This document shows positions 36,897-46,185 of a DNA stretch of 64,000 bases, in pieces. Position numbers and translations under genes: made by a program. Numbering within the stretch: the stretch's first letter is position 1; each line of letters starts with the position of its first letter. Under the pieces are notes generated by a model that did no database searches, was not told the DNA's origin, and was given only the letters and a program-made list of their open reading frames with translations. The DNA is from Acinetobacter sp. WC-141 (GTDB lineage Bacteria; Pseudomonadota; Gammaproteobacteria; Pseudomonadales; Moraxellaceae): the NCBI RefSeq assembly GCF_000313935.1, contig NZ_AMSS01000086.1, positions 145,886-209,885 on the forward strand, given 5' to 3'.

Positions 36897-37052
36897 TTAT
36901 TTGATTTTAGCTTCTTTGAAAATCACGTGTTGACGGATTTTTGGATCAAATTTTTTGATTTCCATTTTTTCCGGCATAGTACGTTTGTTTTTAGTCGTGG
37001 TATAGAAATAACCTGTACCAGCTGTAGAAACGAGACGAATCTTATCACGCAT
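36897..37052 (-). CDS. rpmG: 50S ribosomal protein L33
   Basis: 51 aa, too short for many gene finders. The minus-strand frame reads [20 protein letters not shown], then [20 protein letters not shown] and [11 protein letters not shown], the standard bacterial L33. It begins 12 bp after rpmB on the same strand and ends at a strong terminator. This copy lacks the CxxC pairs, so it is the zinc-free (C-minus) form. Confidence 0.96.
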   Translation of the reverse strand: MRDKIRLVSTAGTGYFYTTTKNKRTMPEKMEIKKFDPKIRQHVIFKEAKIK

Positions 37053-37064
37053 TGCTCAGACTCC

Positions 37065-37301
37065 TTAGATCTTTTGACCTTGAGCACGAAGGTCTGCAAC
37101 AACCTTTTCGATACCCAATTTGTCAATAATACGCATACCTTTAGTGGTTAAACGAAGACGTACAAAACGTTTTTCGCTTTCTAACCAGAAACGGTGGTGG
37201 TGCAGGTTCGGCTCGAACCGGCGCTTGGTTTTGTTGTTGGCGTGTGAGACGTTGTTACCAACGACTGGACGCTTGCCGGTAACTTGGCAAACCTTAGACA
37301 T
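37065..37301 (-). CDS. rpmB: 50S ribosomal protein L28
   Basis: 78 aa, full length: [40 protein letters not shown] and [19 protein letters not shown]. The rpmB-rpmG pair is a conserved ribosomal operon. This too is the form lacking the zinc-binding cysteine set. Confidence 0.97.
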
Positions 37302-37468
37302 GGTGTAACTCCATTGATTCAGCCAACAGCAAATCTGTGGCCAGTCATACTAAATGTAAACGGATGAATTCATTCAAGGGGCGTTTTATACCAAAAATAC
37401 GATTAAAAGACAAGCGGAATTGGTAAAAACGAGGCATGATTTAGTATAACAGATCATGCCTTGATCAG

Positions 37469-38917
37469 TTAGCGCAACAAGGTTTTCGAAATGAAACGAT
37501 GAATGGGCTTATTGAACGGTGGAAGAATGTATTTAAGGCTATAAAGTTTTGGATTTGACATCACCGAACGTTCATGAGAAAGGCTAAAAAAGCCCTCTGG
37601 TCCGTGATATTTCCCCATACCTGATGCACCAATTCCCCCAAACGGTAAATCATCTTGAGCCACATGGGTAATCACCATGTTGATTCCAAAATGCCCTGAG
37701 TGGGTGTGCTGTGCAATATAATCAGCGCGCGCCTGATCATAGTCAAAATAATACATCGCTAAAGGACGTGGGCGACTATTAATGAATTCGACGACTTCTT
37801 CTATTTGGTCATATTCCAAAATTGGTAGGATAGGTCCAAAAATTTCATTTTGCATAATATCCATTGCGGTCGTTACACCTGTAACTAACGTCGGCGCAAT
37901 TTTACGGACATCATCTAAAATTTCATTTTGTGGATTAATTTCAACAATACGCGCGCCTTGATCACGAGCATTTTCAAGGTAGCCCTGAATACGGTTGTAT
38001 TGTTTGTCATTAATAATAGACGTGTAGTCTTGATTATTGCGGAAATGAGGGTACATCCCAGCCACAATCAATTTAAAGTTTTCGATGAACTCGGCAGTTT
38101 TTCCGCGTGGTAAGAAAATATGGTCAGGTGCAACACAAGTTTGTCCCGCATTCCATAATTTACCTACAGCAATACGTTGAGCCACATCTTTCATGTCCAT
38201 AGAGGCATGTACAAGAGCCGGAGATTTTCCACCTAACTCAAGAATAACTGGAACTAGGTTTTGAGCTGCGGCTGCCATCACTGTTTTACCAACAGAAGTC
38301 GAGCCTGTGAAAATCATTTTGTCAAAAGGCAAATGACTAAAAGCATCTGAAATAACGCCGCCACCATTCACCACAGCAACTAACTCTTGTGGGAATGCTT
38401 CTGCTAAGGCACTTTCAAGCACTCGTCCAAAGTTTGGAGAAGCACTCGAAATTTTGATCATGGCATGGTTGCCCGCTGCCAGCGCACATATTAATGGCCC
38501 CACTGAAAGAAGCAATGGGTAGTTCCATGGTGTAATAATACCAATCACACCCATAGGCTGATATTGTACCCAACCTTTTGCTGGCTGATGTAATACACTG
38601 ATATGGCGTTTTGAAGGTTTCATCCACGCTGTCAGATGTTTACTGTAATATTTGATTTGTTCCAAACTAGTGAGTAACTCACCAATTTTTGTTTCCATAA
38701 CTGCACGATTGCCATAATCAAGGTTAATTGCGTCGGCAATCTGATCTTGATATTTTACCAAGACTCTTTTAAGACGAGCTAAACGATCAATACGCTCTTT
38801 AGCAGTGGGTACCGGATGACGTAAATAAGCAAGCTTTTGTTGTTCAAGCAAGTCATGTAAATGCTTAACATCATAAGGGAGCTGAGTCTCTGGATTTGTT
38901 TTTGTTTGACTGTTCAT
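37469..38917 (-). CDS. calB: Coniferyl-aldehyde-dehydrogenase-like aldehyde dehydrogenase
   Basis: 482 aa from the ATG at 38917 (MNSQTKTNPETQLPYDVKHL). NAD(P)-dependent aldehyde oxidation. Catalytic residues are Glu in VILELGGKSPALVH and Cys in GKLWNAGQTCVAPDHIF. MGVIGIITPWNYPLLLSVGP and FTGSTSVGKTVM are typical cofactor-binding parts. The C-terminus ends with a hydrophobic/basic tail (RFISKTLLR) as in the CalB group, which often acts on fatty or aromatic aldehydes; the substrate is not known. Divergent from a TetR gene with a palindrome between them. Confidence 0.85.
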   Translation of the reverse strand: MNSQTKTNPETQLPYDVKHLHDLLEQQKLAYLRHPVPTAKERIDRLARLKRVLVKYQDQIADAINLDYGNRAVMETKIGELLTSLEQIKYYSKHLTAWMKPSKRHISVLHQPAKGWVQYQPMGVIGIITPWNYPLLLSVGPLICALAAGNHAMIKISSASPNFGRVLESALAEAFPQELVAVVNGGGVISDAFSHLPFDKMIFTGSTSVGKTVMAAAAQNLVPVILELGGKSPALVHASMDMKDVAQRIAVGKLWNAGQTCVAPDHIFLPRGKTAEFIENFKLIVAGMYPHFRNNQDYTSIINDKQYNRIQGYLENARDQGARIVEINPQNEILDDVRKIAPTLVTGVTTAMDIMQNEIFGPILPILEYDQIEEVVEFINSRPRPLAMYYFDYDQARADYIAQHTHSGHFGINMVITHVAQDDLPFGGIGASGMGKYHGPEGFFSLSHERSVMSNPKLYSLKYILPPFNKPIHRFISKTLLR

Positions 38918-38950
38918 CGGCACTTACCAAATACATTGATATTTTTATTT

Positions 38951-38970
38951 TTTAGAGTAAATACTCTAAA
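38951..38970. promoter_or_regulatory. TetR-type operator between the aldehyde dehydrogenase and TetR genes
   Basis: TTTAGAGT (38951-38958), AAAT, ACTCTAAA (38963-38970): a perfect 8-bp inverted repeat in the 112-bp divergent gap, the place and size expected for autoregulation by the adjacent TetR protein. Confidence 0.65.
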
Positions 38971-39029
38971 TAGTCAAGTCAGTTTATGTGTTCAAGTCTT
39001 AACCATGTGAATTATTAAAGGTTATTAAA

Positions 39030-39722
39030 ATGTCTCAACCTAAAGCTCTGAAGACAAAAGACCGGATTTTACAAATCAGTTTGCAGCTTTTTAACGAGCG
39101 AGGTGAACGGTCGGTTACAACCAATCATATTGCTGCGGAGTTAGGGATCAGTCCCGGAAACTTGTATTATCATTTCCGGAATAAGCATGAAATTATTAAG
39201 GAATTAATGCATCAATATCAGGCCGAGACTTTGGAAATGCTTTCTTTGCCTGAAGATAGACCATTAACGACCAATGATAAAATCAACTATTTTCAAGTGC
39301 TCAGTGGCCAGTTATGGAGTTATCGTTTTATTCATCGTGATGTTTATCACTTAGTTGAAAGTAACGAAGACTTTAAAAAGATTTATCCGCGTTTTGCGGG
39401 ACAGGTCATGCAGCAGGGGCAAAAAATTTATCAAGCCTTTGTCGATGCGGGTCTTATGAAAATGACGGCATCGGAAATTGAAGCCCTCATTATTAACCTC
39501 TGGATTGTATTAACAAACTGGACCAACTTTTTATATATGTCTGGCCATATTAGTGACAATAACCATTTAGAAGAAAAATGGGTTTGGCAAGCTTTACGCC
39601 AAATGGTTTTCCTTGAAGGTCCTTATTTGATGGGGGAAAGCCGAGCGACTTATGAGCAGTTGCTTGAGTCGCTTGGCCCTTCAGATCTATTTGCCAGCTT
39701 GTCATCCTTGAAAGATGAATAG
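39030..39722 (+). CDS. TetR/AcrR-family transcriptional regulator
   Basis: 230 aa. The N-terminal TetR HTH spans residues about 10-55 (KDRILQISLQLFNERGERSV, TTNHIAAELGISPGNLYYHF, RNKHEIIKELM). The C-terminal ligand domain (QLWSYRFIHRDVYHLVESNE, then NLWIVLTNWTNFLYMSGH) is the type found beside fatty-acid or aldehyde genes. It is divergent from the aldehyde dehydrogenase, its likely target. Confidence 0.88.
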   Translation: MSQPKALKTKDRILQISLQLFNERGERSVTTNHIAAELGISPGNLYYHFRNKHEIIKELMHQYQAETLEMLSLPEDRPLTTNDKINYFQVLSGQLWSYRFIHRDVYHLVESNEDFKKIYPRFAGQVMQQGQKIYQAFVDAGLMKMTASEIEALIINLWIVLTNWTNFLYMSGHISDNNHLEEKWVWQALRQMVFLEGPYLMGESRATYEQLLESLGPSDLFASLSSLKDE

Positions 39723-39798
39723 TTGTGCTTGCTTATTTAGGGCGCTAGAATACCCGGCCTATTAAAAAAATTTGTCTCAATTAAGCGATATTAACCAA

Positions 39799-40662
39799 AT
39801 GAATATGACCACTGCCAATACAGCCCGTTTACTGATTACTTGTGAAGACAAGCCTGGGATCGTACAAGCGGTATCGAGCTTTTTGTATCACCAAGGTGCA
39901 AACATTACCGCGCTTGATCAGTACGCGACGGAAGCTCAGGGCGGACGTTATTTCATGCGGGTTGAATTTGAGCTTGACCACTTACAGTCACGTAAAGATG
40001 CCTTAATTCAAACTTTTGCTGCGAATGTTGCTGAGCGTTATGGCATGCAATGGCGCCTTGCTTTCGTAAACGATGTTAAAAAAGTTGGTATTTTAGTTTC
40101 TAAAGTGGACCATGCATTGCTTGAGTTATTATGGCGTCATGCACGCGGTTCGTTACCGTGTGAAATTACTCATGTCATTTCAAATCATGAAGACTTACGT
40201 GAATCTGTGGAAAACTTCGGTATTCCATTTACTGTAATTAAAGTCACTAAAGACAATAAAGCTGAAGCTTATGCGCAAATTGATGAAATGATGCAAGGCA
40301 ACGATTTATTAGTTCTTGCACGTTACATGCAGATTTTAAGTGAAGATTTTGTTGCGAAATGGGAAATGAAAATCATCAATATTCATCATTCTTTCTTGCC
40401 AGCTTTTGTGGGTGCTAACCCCTATAAGCAAGCTTATGAAAAAGGTGTGAAGTTGATTGGTGCGACAGCTCACTATGTAACTGCTGACCTTGATCAAGGC
40501 CCAATTATTGAGCAAGACGTTGAGCGTGTAAGCCACGATTATAATGTTGAGCAATTACGTGAACTTGGTGAAGATGTAGAACGTAATGTATTGGCTCGTG
40601 CAGTGAAGTGGCATTTAGAAGATCGTATTATTGTTGATGGTAATAAGACCGTTGTTTTTTAA
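39799..40662 (+). CDS. purU: Formyltetrahydrofolate deformylase
   Basis: Hydrolyses 10-formyl-THF to THF and formate and balances the one-carbon pool. About 287 aa. The N-terminal ACT domain is ARLLITCEDKPGIVQAVSSF, and the C-terminal formyltransferase fold has NIHHSFLPAFVGANPY with the catalytic His, plus the Asp of TADLDQGPIIEQD. No good ribosome-binding site is seen before the ATGs at 39799 and 39805 or the in-frame TTG at 39772, so the start is uncertain by a few codons. Confidence 0.93.
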   Translation: MNMTTANTARLLITCEDKPGIVQAVSSFLYHQGANITALDQYATEAQGGRYFMRVEFELDHLQSRKDALIQTFAANVAERYGMQWRLAFVNDVKKVGILVSKVDHALLELLWRHARGSLPCEITHVISNHEDLRESVENFGIPFTVIKVTKDNKAEAYAQIDEMMQGNDLLVLARYMQILSEDFVAKWEMKIINIHHSFLPAFVGANPYKQAYEKGVKLIGATAHYVTADLDQGPIIEQDVERVSHDYNVEQLRELGEDVERNVLARAVKWHLEDRIIVDGNKTVVF

Positions 40663-41042
40663 ATAGCAAGTATTCTAAAAAAGCACGCTTCTTGCGTGTT
40701 TTTTTATATCCAAAATATATTTGAAATGATATAACGTATCAGTATTGAGTGGTTTTATGTTAGGATTTGATCTGTCCATGGTGCAATTAGCCTAACTATT
40801 TAAGTTTGACTAAACAAATTATGAACAGGAGATATCTATTGATGTAACTATGAGAAAACTAAAGCAAAGATACTGAGCCACTACGAAGTCATGAGGCAGA
40901 GTAAATGTTTTTCTCAAAAAATAGTTGCAAATGAAAACACTTCTCATTTATTATTGTGGCACTTTATTGTTCTATCCGATGTTTGAAATCGTTTCTATAA
41001 ATAGAAAGCTGAAATCATCATCCATTAGGTAATTAGATTCTT
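40663..41042. other. 380-bp non-coding gap between purU and tonB
   Basis: Holds the purU terminator at 40677-40706 (CACGC/GCGTG stem flanked by A6 and T7) and a weak Fur-box candidate near 40927-40945 (12 of 19 matches; AAATGA and TCATTT arms). Short frames such as 40931-41032 have no ribosome-binding site. Nothing else is recognisable. The gap presumably carries the tonB-exbB-exbD promoter. Confidence 0.6.
40927..40945. promoter_or_regulatory. Possible Fur box upstream of tonB
   Basis: GCAAATGAAAACACTTCTC matches the 19-bp Fur consensus at 12 positions. That is weak on its own, but tonB-exbB-exbD operons are commonly Fur-repressed and it lies 98 bp before the tonB start. Confidence 0.3.
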
Positions 41043-41798
41043 ATGAGTCAATCTTCCGCAGCCTTAAACTCTCCCAATCCGATGAAAAAGAAAGTCATCA
41101 CTGCACTAATTGCGGTTGCAATTGGTCATATCGGGGTCTTATGGGCAGTTAGCCATATTAAGCCTGCTGAATTAAAGCCAATCGATAAGAAACCTTTACA
41201 GGTCCGTTTCGTAAAAATTCAAGAGCAACCAAAACCACTACCTCCTAAACCAAAGGAACCGCCTAAAAAGCCGGAACCGAAGAAAGAGGTAAAAGAAGTT
41301 AAAGTTGTTGAAAAGCCTGTGACACCACCGAAGAAAGTGGAAAAAATTCAACAGGTGAAAAAGGCTGAAACACCAAAAGAAACAGTAAAGACAGAACCTA
41401 AAGTTGAAACCAAAGTAGTGACAACGACAACAACTGTGACTGAAAAAGTTGTTGAAAAACCAAAGCCAGTGGTACAAGAAGCACCTAAAACTCAACCCGC
41501 TCCAGATCCATCACCAAAACGAGTTTCAATTGGTGGTTCGGGGGTACAGTGGAGTCGTTCACCACGTTTAACAGTTTCTTCAAAAGATTTACAAGGCGAA
41601 GCACGCTCTGTCATGGTACTGATTGAAGCCGATGAAAAGGGCAAGATTATTAATGTACGAGTGACCAGAAGTAGTGGTATTCCAAGTCTAGATGACAAAG
41701 TTGTCCGTGCTGTTCGCGGTGCGAAATTTAAACCTTATATGGAAAATGGCGTTGCTTATCCAATTAAAGCAGAGCAACCCTTTGATTTAACCCCTTAA
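41043..41798 (+). CDS. tonB: Energy transducer TonB
   Basis: 251 aa. Cytoplasmic N-terminus, one membrane helix (VITALIAVAIGHIGVLWAV), a long Pro/Lys/Glu/Val periplasmic spacer (PKPLPPKPKEPPKKPEPKKE onward), and the C-terminal TonB domain (SKDLQGEARSVMVLIEADEK, SSGIPSLDDKVVRAVRGAKF). It carries proton-motive energy from ExbB/ExbD to outer-membrane receptors such as the broken one at the right end of this window. The start is uncertain between 41043 and 41082 (MKKKVITAL). Confidence 0.93.
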   Translation: MSQSSAALNSPNPMKKKVITALIAVAIGHIGVLWAVSHIKPAELKPIDKKPLQVRFVKIQEQPKPLPPKPKEPPKKPEPKKEVKEVKVVEKPVTPPKKVEKIQQVKKAETPKETVKTEPKVETKVVTTTTTVTEKVVEKPKPVVQEAPKTQPAPDPSPKRVSIGGSGVQWSRSPRLTVSSKDLQGEARSVMVLIEADEKGKIINVRVTRSSGIPSLDDKVVRAVRGAKFKPYMENGVAYPIKAEQPFDLTP

Positions 41799-41840
41799 AT
41801 GAATTTGAGTCCCAACGGCTAACCTTAATCAGGAGTTCAT

Positions 41841-42461
41841 ATGAACTTTTCAATCTATTGGCAACATGCAGATGCAGTGAGTAAAACCCTGTATTTCATC
41901 TTATTGGCAATGTCGATTGCTACCTGGACAGTTTTCATCTTACGTTTGATGGGGACTCGCCAATTAAAGCAACAAGCTTATGCTCAACTTTCTCAGGCTA
42001 TCACTTCGCTAAAAGCAAAGTTACAACCTTTAAGTTTTGAGCAACGTAAAGCAGTTGCAGAGCAGGCTCTACTTCGTCAAATTTCTGCTGAAAAAGTCAA
42101 TGCTGAAAAGGGTATTTCTGTTTTAGGAACAATTGCTTCAATTGCACCATTCGTTGGTTTGTTTGGTACAGTATGGGGAATTTTCCATGCACTTGTTGCT
42201 GTAGGTAAGAGTGGTCAGGCAGGTTTGGCTCAAGTGGCTACACCAGTAGGTGAAGCACTTATCATGACGGGTCTTGGTCTTGCAGTTGCGATTCCTGCAG
42301 TATTGGCTTATAACATTTGTGTGCGTGCTAACCGTGGTCTTGCGCATGACTTACAAGATCAAGCGCACAGCTTATTAATTGATACGATGTTGCAGCAAGA
42401 CTCAACTGTGAAGTCTGATGTTAAAACTGCACAGCAAAGTTATGTTGGAGGTCAAGCTTAA
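41841..42461 (+). CDS. exbB: ExbB/MotA-TolQ-family proton channel protein
   Basis: 206 aa with three helices (LYFILLAMSIATWTVFILRL, GTIASIAPFVGLFGTVWGIF, PVGEALIMTGLGLAVAIPAV), the MotA/TolQ/ExbB family signature region. Partner of ExbD and TonB. AGGAG precedes the ATG. The stop overlaps the exbD start (TAATG at 42459-42463), implying translational coupling. Confidence 0.95.
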   Translation: MNFSIYWQHADAVSKTLYFILLAMSIATWTVFILRLMGTRQLKQQAYAQLSQAITSLKAKLQPLSFEQRKAVAEQALLRQISAEKVNAEKGISVLGTIASIAPFVGLFGTVWGIFHALVAVGKSGQAGLAQVATPVGEALIMTGLGLAVAIPAVLAYNICVRANRGLAHDLQDQAHSLLIDTMLQQDSTVKSDVKTAQQSYVGGQA

Positions 42462-42865
42462 TGGCTTTTCAATTGGGTGAAGACCACGATAGTGGCATAA
42501 ATGAGATGAACCTCATTCCGCTAATCGACATTATGTTGGTGTTAATGATCATCTTTTTGGTCACAGCAACAGTTGCCAACCCATCGATTCCATTAACGCT
42601 TCCTAAAACAACTGCTGAAATTATTGATCCACCACCAAAAGCAATTACGATTAGTATTAATGCAAATGGTGAAGTGGCTTGGGATACTCAAGTAATTAGC
42701 CTTGATGAGCTTCAAAAACGTTTTCAAGAAGCAGGTCAAGGTGATGTTAAACCAACAGTTCAGCTTCGTGCAGATAAAGAGTCGAAGTACGATACTGTTG
42801 CACAGGTAATGTCTCGCGCCAGTGAAGCCGGACTGAGCGATATTGCCTTTGTCAGTGAAAACTAG
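42461..42865 (+). CDS. exbD: ExbD/TolR-family biopolymer transport protein
   Basis: 134 aa with a single helix near residues 21-45 (LIPLIDIMLVLMIIFLVTAT) holding the proton-pathway Asp. The periplasmic domain includes NANGEVAWDTQVISLDELQK and VQLRADKESKYDTVAQVMSR. It overlaps the exbB stop by one base and completes the tonB-exbB-exbD operon. Confidence 0.95.
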   Translation: MAFQLGEDHDSGINEMNLIPLIDIMLVLMIIFLVTATVANPSIPLTLPKTTAEIIDPPPKAITISINANGEVAWDTQVISLDELQKRFQEAGQGDVKPTVQLRADKESKYDTVAQVMSRASEAGLSDIAFVSEN

Positions 42866-42882
42866 AATTTAGTTTACCTCAT

Positions 42883-42911
42883 AAAAAAGCAACCGATTTG
42901 GTTGCTTTTTT
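42883..42911. terminator. Bidirectional terminator between exbD and msrA
   Basis: AAAAAAGCAACC / GGTTGCTTTTTT with a GATTT loop between convergent stops. Confidence 0.9.
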
Positions 42912-42922
42912 ATTGCTCTAAT

Positions 42923-43447
42923 TTATTGATCTTTCATCAGATGCTGGAATTTACTATAGAGCTTGAGCAACTTAGGTGGAATCGCAAAGTTGCAATAACC
43001 TTGTGAAGGATTCTTTGCATAGTAATTCTGATGATATTCTTCGGCTGGATAGAACGTCGGAACAGGAGACAGTTCAGTCACAATATCAAGATCATCATCT
43101 TTTAGCGTTTGAATCGTATGTTCCGCTGCCTGCTTCTGCTCTTCATTGTAATAGTAAATAACAGAGCGATATTGCGTGCCAATATCATTACCTTGGCGGT
43201 TTAAAGTCGTTGGATCATGAGTCGCGAAGAACACATCGAGTAACTGGGAGTAAGTTACTTGCTCTTCATCAAAATCAACCAAGATCACCTCAGCGTGCTG
43301 GGTATCTCCTTGACATACTTGCTCGTAGGTAGGGTTAGTCGTGTGCCCACCTGCATAACCACTAGTTACTTTTTCTACACCGCGTATTTGTAAAAATACA
43401 GCTTCGACGCACCAAAAACAGCCGCCGCCAAATAATGCCTGTTGCAT
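42923..43447 (-). CDS. msrA: Peptide methionine-(S)-S-oxide reductase MsrA
   Basis: 174-aa repair enzyme for oxidised methionine. The catalytic cysteine is in [13 protein letters not shown] (Cys10), with [20 protein letters not shown], the HAEV motif and a C-terminal [17 protein letters not shown] that can supply the recycling cysteine. Cytoplasmic and full length, without a fused MsrB domain. Confidence 0.96.
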   Translation of the reverse strand: MQQALFGGGCFWCVEAVFLQIRGVEKVTSGYAGGHTTNPTYEQVCQGDTQHAEVILVDFDEEQVTYSQLLDVFFATHDPTTLNRQGNDIGTQYRSVIYYYNEEQKQAAEHTIQTLKDDDLDIVTELSPVPTFYPAEEYHQNYYAKNPSQGYCNFAIPPKLLKLYSKFQHLMKDQ

Positions 43448-43547
43448 TGTTTTTCCCTCTATTTCCTGCCTATTACAATAGGGTTTATGTATTTAAAATA
43501 CAAAGTAAAGCATGTATAAAAAAGTAAAGAAAAGTGCATTACTTATT

Positions 43548-44609
43548 TCATTTTGCTTTAGGTAAACCTTGTCGAACGATTTGAGAGAAGTGTTCACTAC
43601 TCTGATCTGAAAGCTGTTCAAAATTTTCAGTACGTGGGTTGATATGTGCAATTTGATACCACTGTTTTAAACTGATAGTTTGATTAAGTGCTTTAAGATC
43701 ATATAAATAATTAGGTAAGTAACCTGACGCGATTAGACGATAATCTTTAGGAAGCTCATATGGATTAATGGCTTGAACCATATCAAAAATTAGAGTTGTA
43801 CAGTTACTCGTGAGCGTATTGTACCACTCTGGTTTTGTACGTAACTCATCTGATTTTTTAAGATATTCTAAAAATAAAGCTTTTTGCTCAGATCGCGGCA
43901 TGTTGATAGGAAAATTATAAACTTGCTCTTTGCGGATGTTACTCCGGGTGTACACAATATCTTTTTCATCAGAAGCAATGAGGCTAAGTTCATATTTTCT
44001 AAAAAAACCACCGATTGCTGAAAACTCTTCGGTTTTTTCTTTGCGAATTTCAATTGAGAAGACTAAAGGTTGCTGATTCTTAAACTCAAAACTCACGAGT
44101 GTATGGGCAATTTGTGGCCCCATCCAGTAAGAGGCAATGATGTTTATGCCATTTAATTGCTTAAGGTCAAAAGTTCGAGTTTCCCAGCGAACATCATAGG
44201 TTCCATCGGGATGCCAATTGAAGTTACGAACATTATGCAGAGTAATCACATCGCCGTGCTTTTCGTAGCTCAGCATATTGGCAACTTCAGGGTTCCAATC
44301 ACGGTCTTGACGTGCAGTAATCGAAAAATACCAAACGAGAGAGCAGGCAAATGCTAAAAGGTAAATCAGGATGTCTGTACGGCGGCTAATAATATGACCT
44401 TCAACATATAGGCCCGCCATACTCAGCGCAAAAGCAATCCAGATGCCAATGAGTATGCGACTACCTAACCATCCGAATGGTTGTTGAACCCAGAGCGCTA
44501 CGCATACCCAAATGCTAGAGAGCACAATAAACAGCGTGAATAGACTATGTAACAGCCCAAAAAGTAGAGCAATAATAAATTCACGTGTTCCGATATTGTG
44601 CATAGACAT
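43548..44609 (-). CDS. DUF4105 (Lnb N-terminal-like) membrane protein
   Basis: 353 aa. Three hydrophobic helices lie in residues 10-95 (FIIALLFGLLHSLFTLFIVL, SRILIGIWIAFALSMAGLYV, ILIYLLAFACSLVWYF). A periplasmic DUF4105 domain follows, with RNFNWHPDGTYDVRWETRTF, the near-invariant Ser-Asn-Cys-Thr of TSNCTTLIFDMV and a LPKDYRLIASGYLPNYLYDL motif. DUF4105 resembles papain-like hydrolases, so an envelope amidase or peptidase role is possible but unproven. The start lies 8 bp after folA, so it is probably in the same operon. Confidence 0.82.
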   Translation of the reverse strand: MSMHNIGTREFIIALLFGLLHSLFTLFIVLSSIWVCVALWVQQPFGWLGSRILIGIWIAFALSMAGLYVEGHIISRRTDILIYLLAFACSLVWYFSITARQDRDWNPEVANMLSYEKHGDVITLHNVRNFNWHPDGTYDVRWETRTFDLKQLNGINIIASYWMGPQIAHTLVSFEFKNQQPLVFSIEIRKEKTEEFSAIGGFFRKYELSLIASDEKDIVYTRSNIRKEQVYNFPINMPRSEQKALFLEYLKKSDELRTKPEWYNTLTSNCTTLIFDMVQAINPYELPKDYRLIASGYLPNYLYDLKALNQTISLKQWYQIAHINPRTENFEQLSDQSSEHFSQIVRQGLPKAK

Positions 44610-44617
44610 CCATAGAA

Positions 44618-45127
44618 TTATTTTTTATAAGTGGCAAACTCGAATGAAGTTCCTGATTTTTCATCAACTTGCTGTTCACTCGCAGTTTTATGAAATTCAC
44701 TCGGTATTGTTGGGTAATGTGCATCACCTTGTACATCTAAGTCAACATGAGTGAGTTCAAGACGGTCTGCAATTGACAAAGTTTGCTTGAAGATCTCGCC
44801 GCCACCAATGATGAACAATGCTTGTTTTTCAGTATTTTTTACATCTTCTAAAGCTGCATTTAAAGCATCTTCAATTGAATAGGCAACTTTAACACCGTCA
44901 AATTGCCAGTTAATGTCACGGGTAATGACCCAGTTCACACGGTTTGGCAGCGCACGGCCCATAGACTCAAGGGTTTTACGGCCCATCACGACCACACCGC
45001 CTTGGGTGATTTCTTTAAAGTGTTTTAAGTCGGCAGAAATATGCCATGGCAACGCATTGCCTTTACCAATACAGTGGTTTTTATCCATTGCCACAACGTG
45101 AACAACTTCTACATTTTGCCATGCCAT
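44618..45127 (-). CDS. folA: Dihydrofolate reductase
   Basis: 169 aa, NADPH-dependent reduction of dihydrofolate to THF and the target of trimethoprim. VHVVAMDKNHCIGKGNALPW, HISADLKHFKEITQGGVVVM, GRKTLESMG and FIIGGGEIFKQ are the conserved parts, with the catalytic acid Asp in SADLKHF. It follows thyA by 44 bp, the common thyA-folA pairing. Confidence 0.96.
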   Translation of the reverse strand: MAWQNVEVVHVVAMDKNHCIGKGNALPWHISADLKHFKEITQGGVVVMGRKTLESMGRALPNRVNWVITRDINWQFDGVKVAYSIEDALNAALEDVKNTEKQALFIIGGGEIFKQTLSIADRLELTHVDLDVQGDAHYPTIPSEFHKTASEQQVDEKSGTSFEFATYKK

Positions 45128-45171
45128 AATCTTATTCTCTAAACCGTAACCTAATGAAATTTGAGTCGTCG

Positions 45172-46014
45172 TTATACTGCAACGGGTGCTTTAATTGCAG
45201 GGTGTGACTCATAACCTACAATTTCAATATCTTCAAATTTGAAATCAAATAAGTCTTTTATTTCTGGATTTAGTTTCAATTGGCAAAGCGGTAAAGGTTC
45301 ACGTGTCAATTGAAGTTTAGCTTGTTCAAAATGGTTAACATAAAGATGCGTATCACCACCCGTCCAAACAAAATCACCGACTCCTAAACCGCACACTTGA
45401 GCAATCATATGGGTGAGTAACGCATAGCTCGCAATATTAAAAGGTACACCTAAGAATACGTCTGCACTACGTTGATAAAGTTGGCATGACAACTTGTTGT
45501 CTTGTACGAAAAATTGAAAAAGCGTGTGACAAGGTGGTAAAGCCACTTGTCCAGCTTCATTCGGGTTCCAACCGGAAATAATTAGACGACGAGAGTTTGG
45601 ATTGGTTTTAATTTCATTAATTAACCATTTAATCTGGTCAAAACCATCTTGGTTATAAGTACCATCAGCGTTTTTGGTTGCACCGAAATTACGCCATTGA
45701 TGACCATAGACTGGACCAAGCTCATGTTCTGGGCGGCCAAAACGAGCAGTTTGTTCTGCTGTTGCCCACTCATCCCAAATTGAAACTTTATTATCTTTTA
45801 GATATTGGACGTTGGTGTCGCCTTTTAAAAACCAAAGTAACTCAATCACAATCGAGCGGAAGTGAACTTTTTTTGTGGTGAGTAAAGGAAAACCTTTAGA
45901 GAGATCAAAACGCATTTGATGACCAAATACAGAACGGGTTCCTGTGCCTGTACGGTCGCCTTTGTCACCGCCATTATCAAGGATATGTTGTAGTAGGTCT
46001 AAATATGCACGCAT
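45172..46014 (-). CDS. thyA: Thymidylate synthase
   Basis: 280 aa, converts dUMP to dTMP with methylene-[41 protein letters not shown], the catalytic cysteine in [12 protein letters not shown], and [20 protein letters not shown] are diagnostic. First gene of thyA-folA-DUF4105. Confidence 0.98.
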   Translation of the reverse strand: MRAYLDLLQHILDNGGDKGDRTGTGTRSVFGHQMRFDLSKGFPLLTTKKVHFRSIVIELLWFLKGDTNVQYLKDNKVSIWDEWATAEQTARFGRPEHELGPVYGHQWRNFGATKNADGTYNQDGFDQIKWLINEIKTNPNSRRLIISGWNPNEAGQVALPPCHTLFQFFVQDNKLSCQLYQRSADVFLGVPFNIASYALLTHMIAQVCGLGVGDFVWTGGDTHLYVNHFEQAKLQLTREPLPLCQLKLNPEIKDLFDFKFEDIEIVGYESHPAIKAPVAV

Positions 46015-46073
46015 AGCACTCTCGAGTTCGGATTAATTCCATAAAATAAAAGGGAAAGATAGGTCAGATGATA

Positions 46074-46114
46074 TATAAATACATAAATGTGTAAATACAT
46101 AAATGTATAAATAC
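46074..46114. repeat. 16-bp tandem repeat upstream of thyA
   Basis: TATAAATACATAAATG (46074-46089), TGTAAATACATAAATG (46090-46105) and a partial TATAAATAC (46106-46114): 2.5 copies with one mismatch. It lies about 60-100 bp before the thyA start, in its probable promoter region. Confidence 0.7.
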
Positions 46115-46185
46115 TCAAAGATGATACCTGTTGTAGCTCAAGATGAAAATCTAAAAATGGTTCTATGACATTTCAATGGATGTAA

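Noticed and set aside
38917..38923. GTG at 38923 as start of the aldehyde dehydrogenase
   Set aside because: An ATG two codons later is the more usual start, and no ribosome-binding site favours the GTG.
40931..41032. 33-codon ORF starting MKTLLIYYCG in the purU-tonB gap
   Set aside because: No ribosome-binding site, overlaps the Fur-box candidate, and has the composition of random AT-rich DNA.
46074..46114. Possible CRISPR-like array
   Set aside because: Repeats are directly adjacent with no spacers and only 2.5 units.
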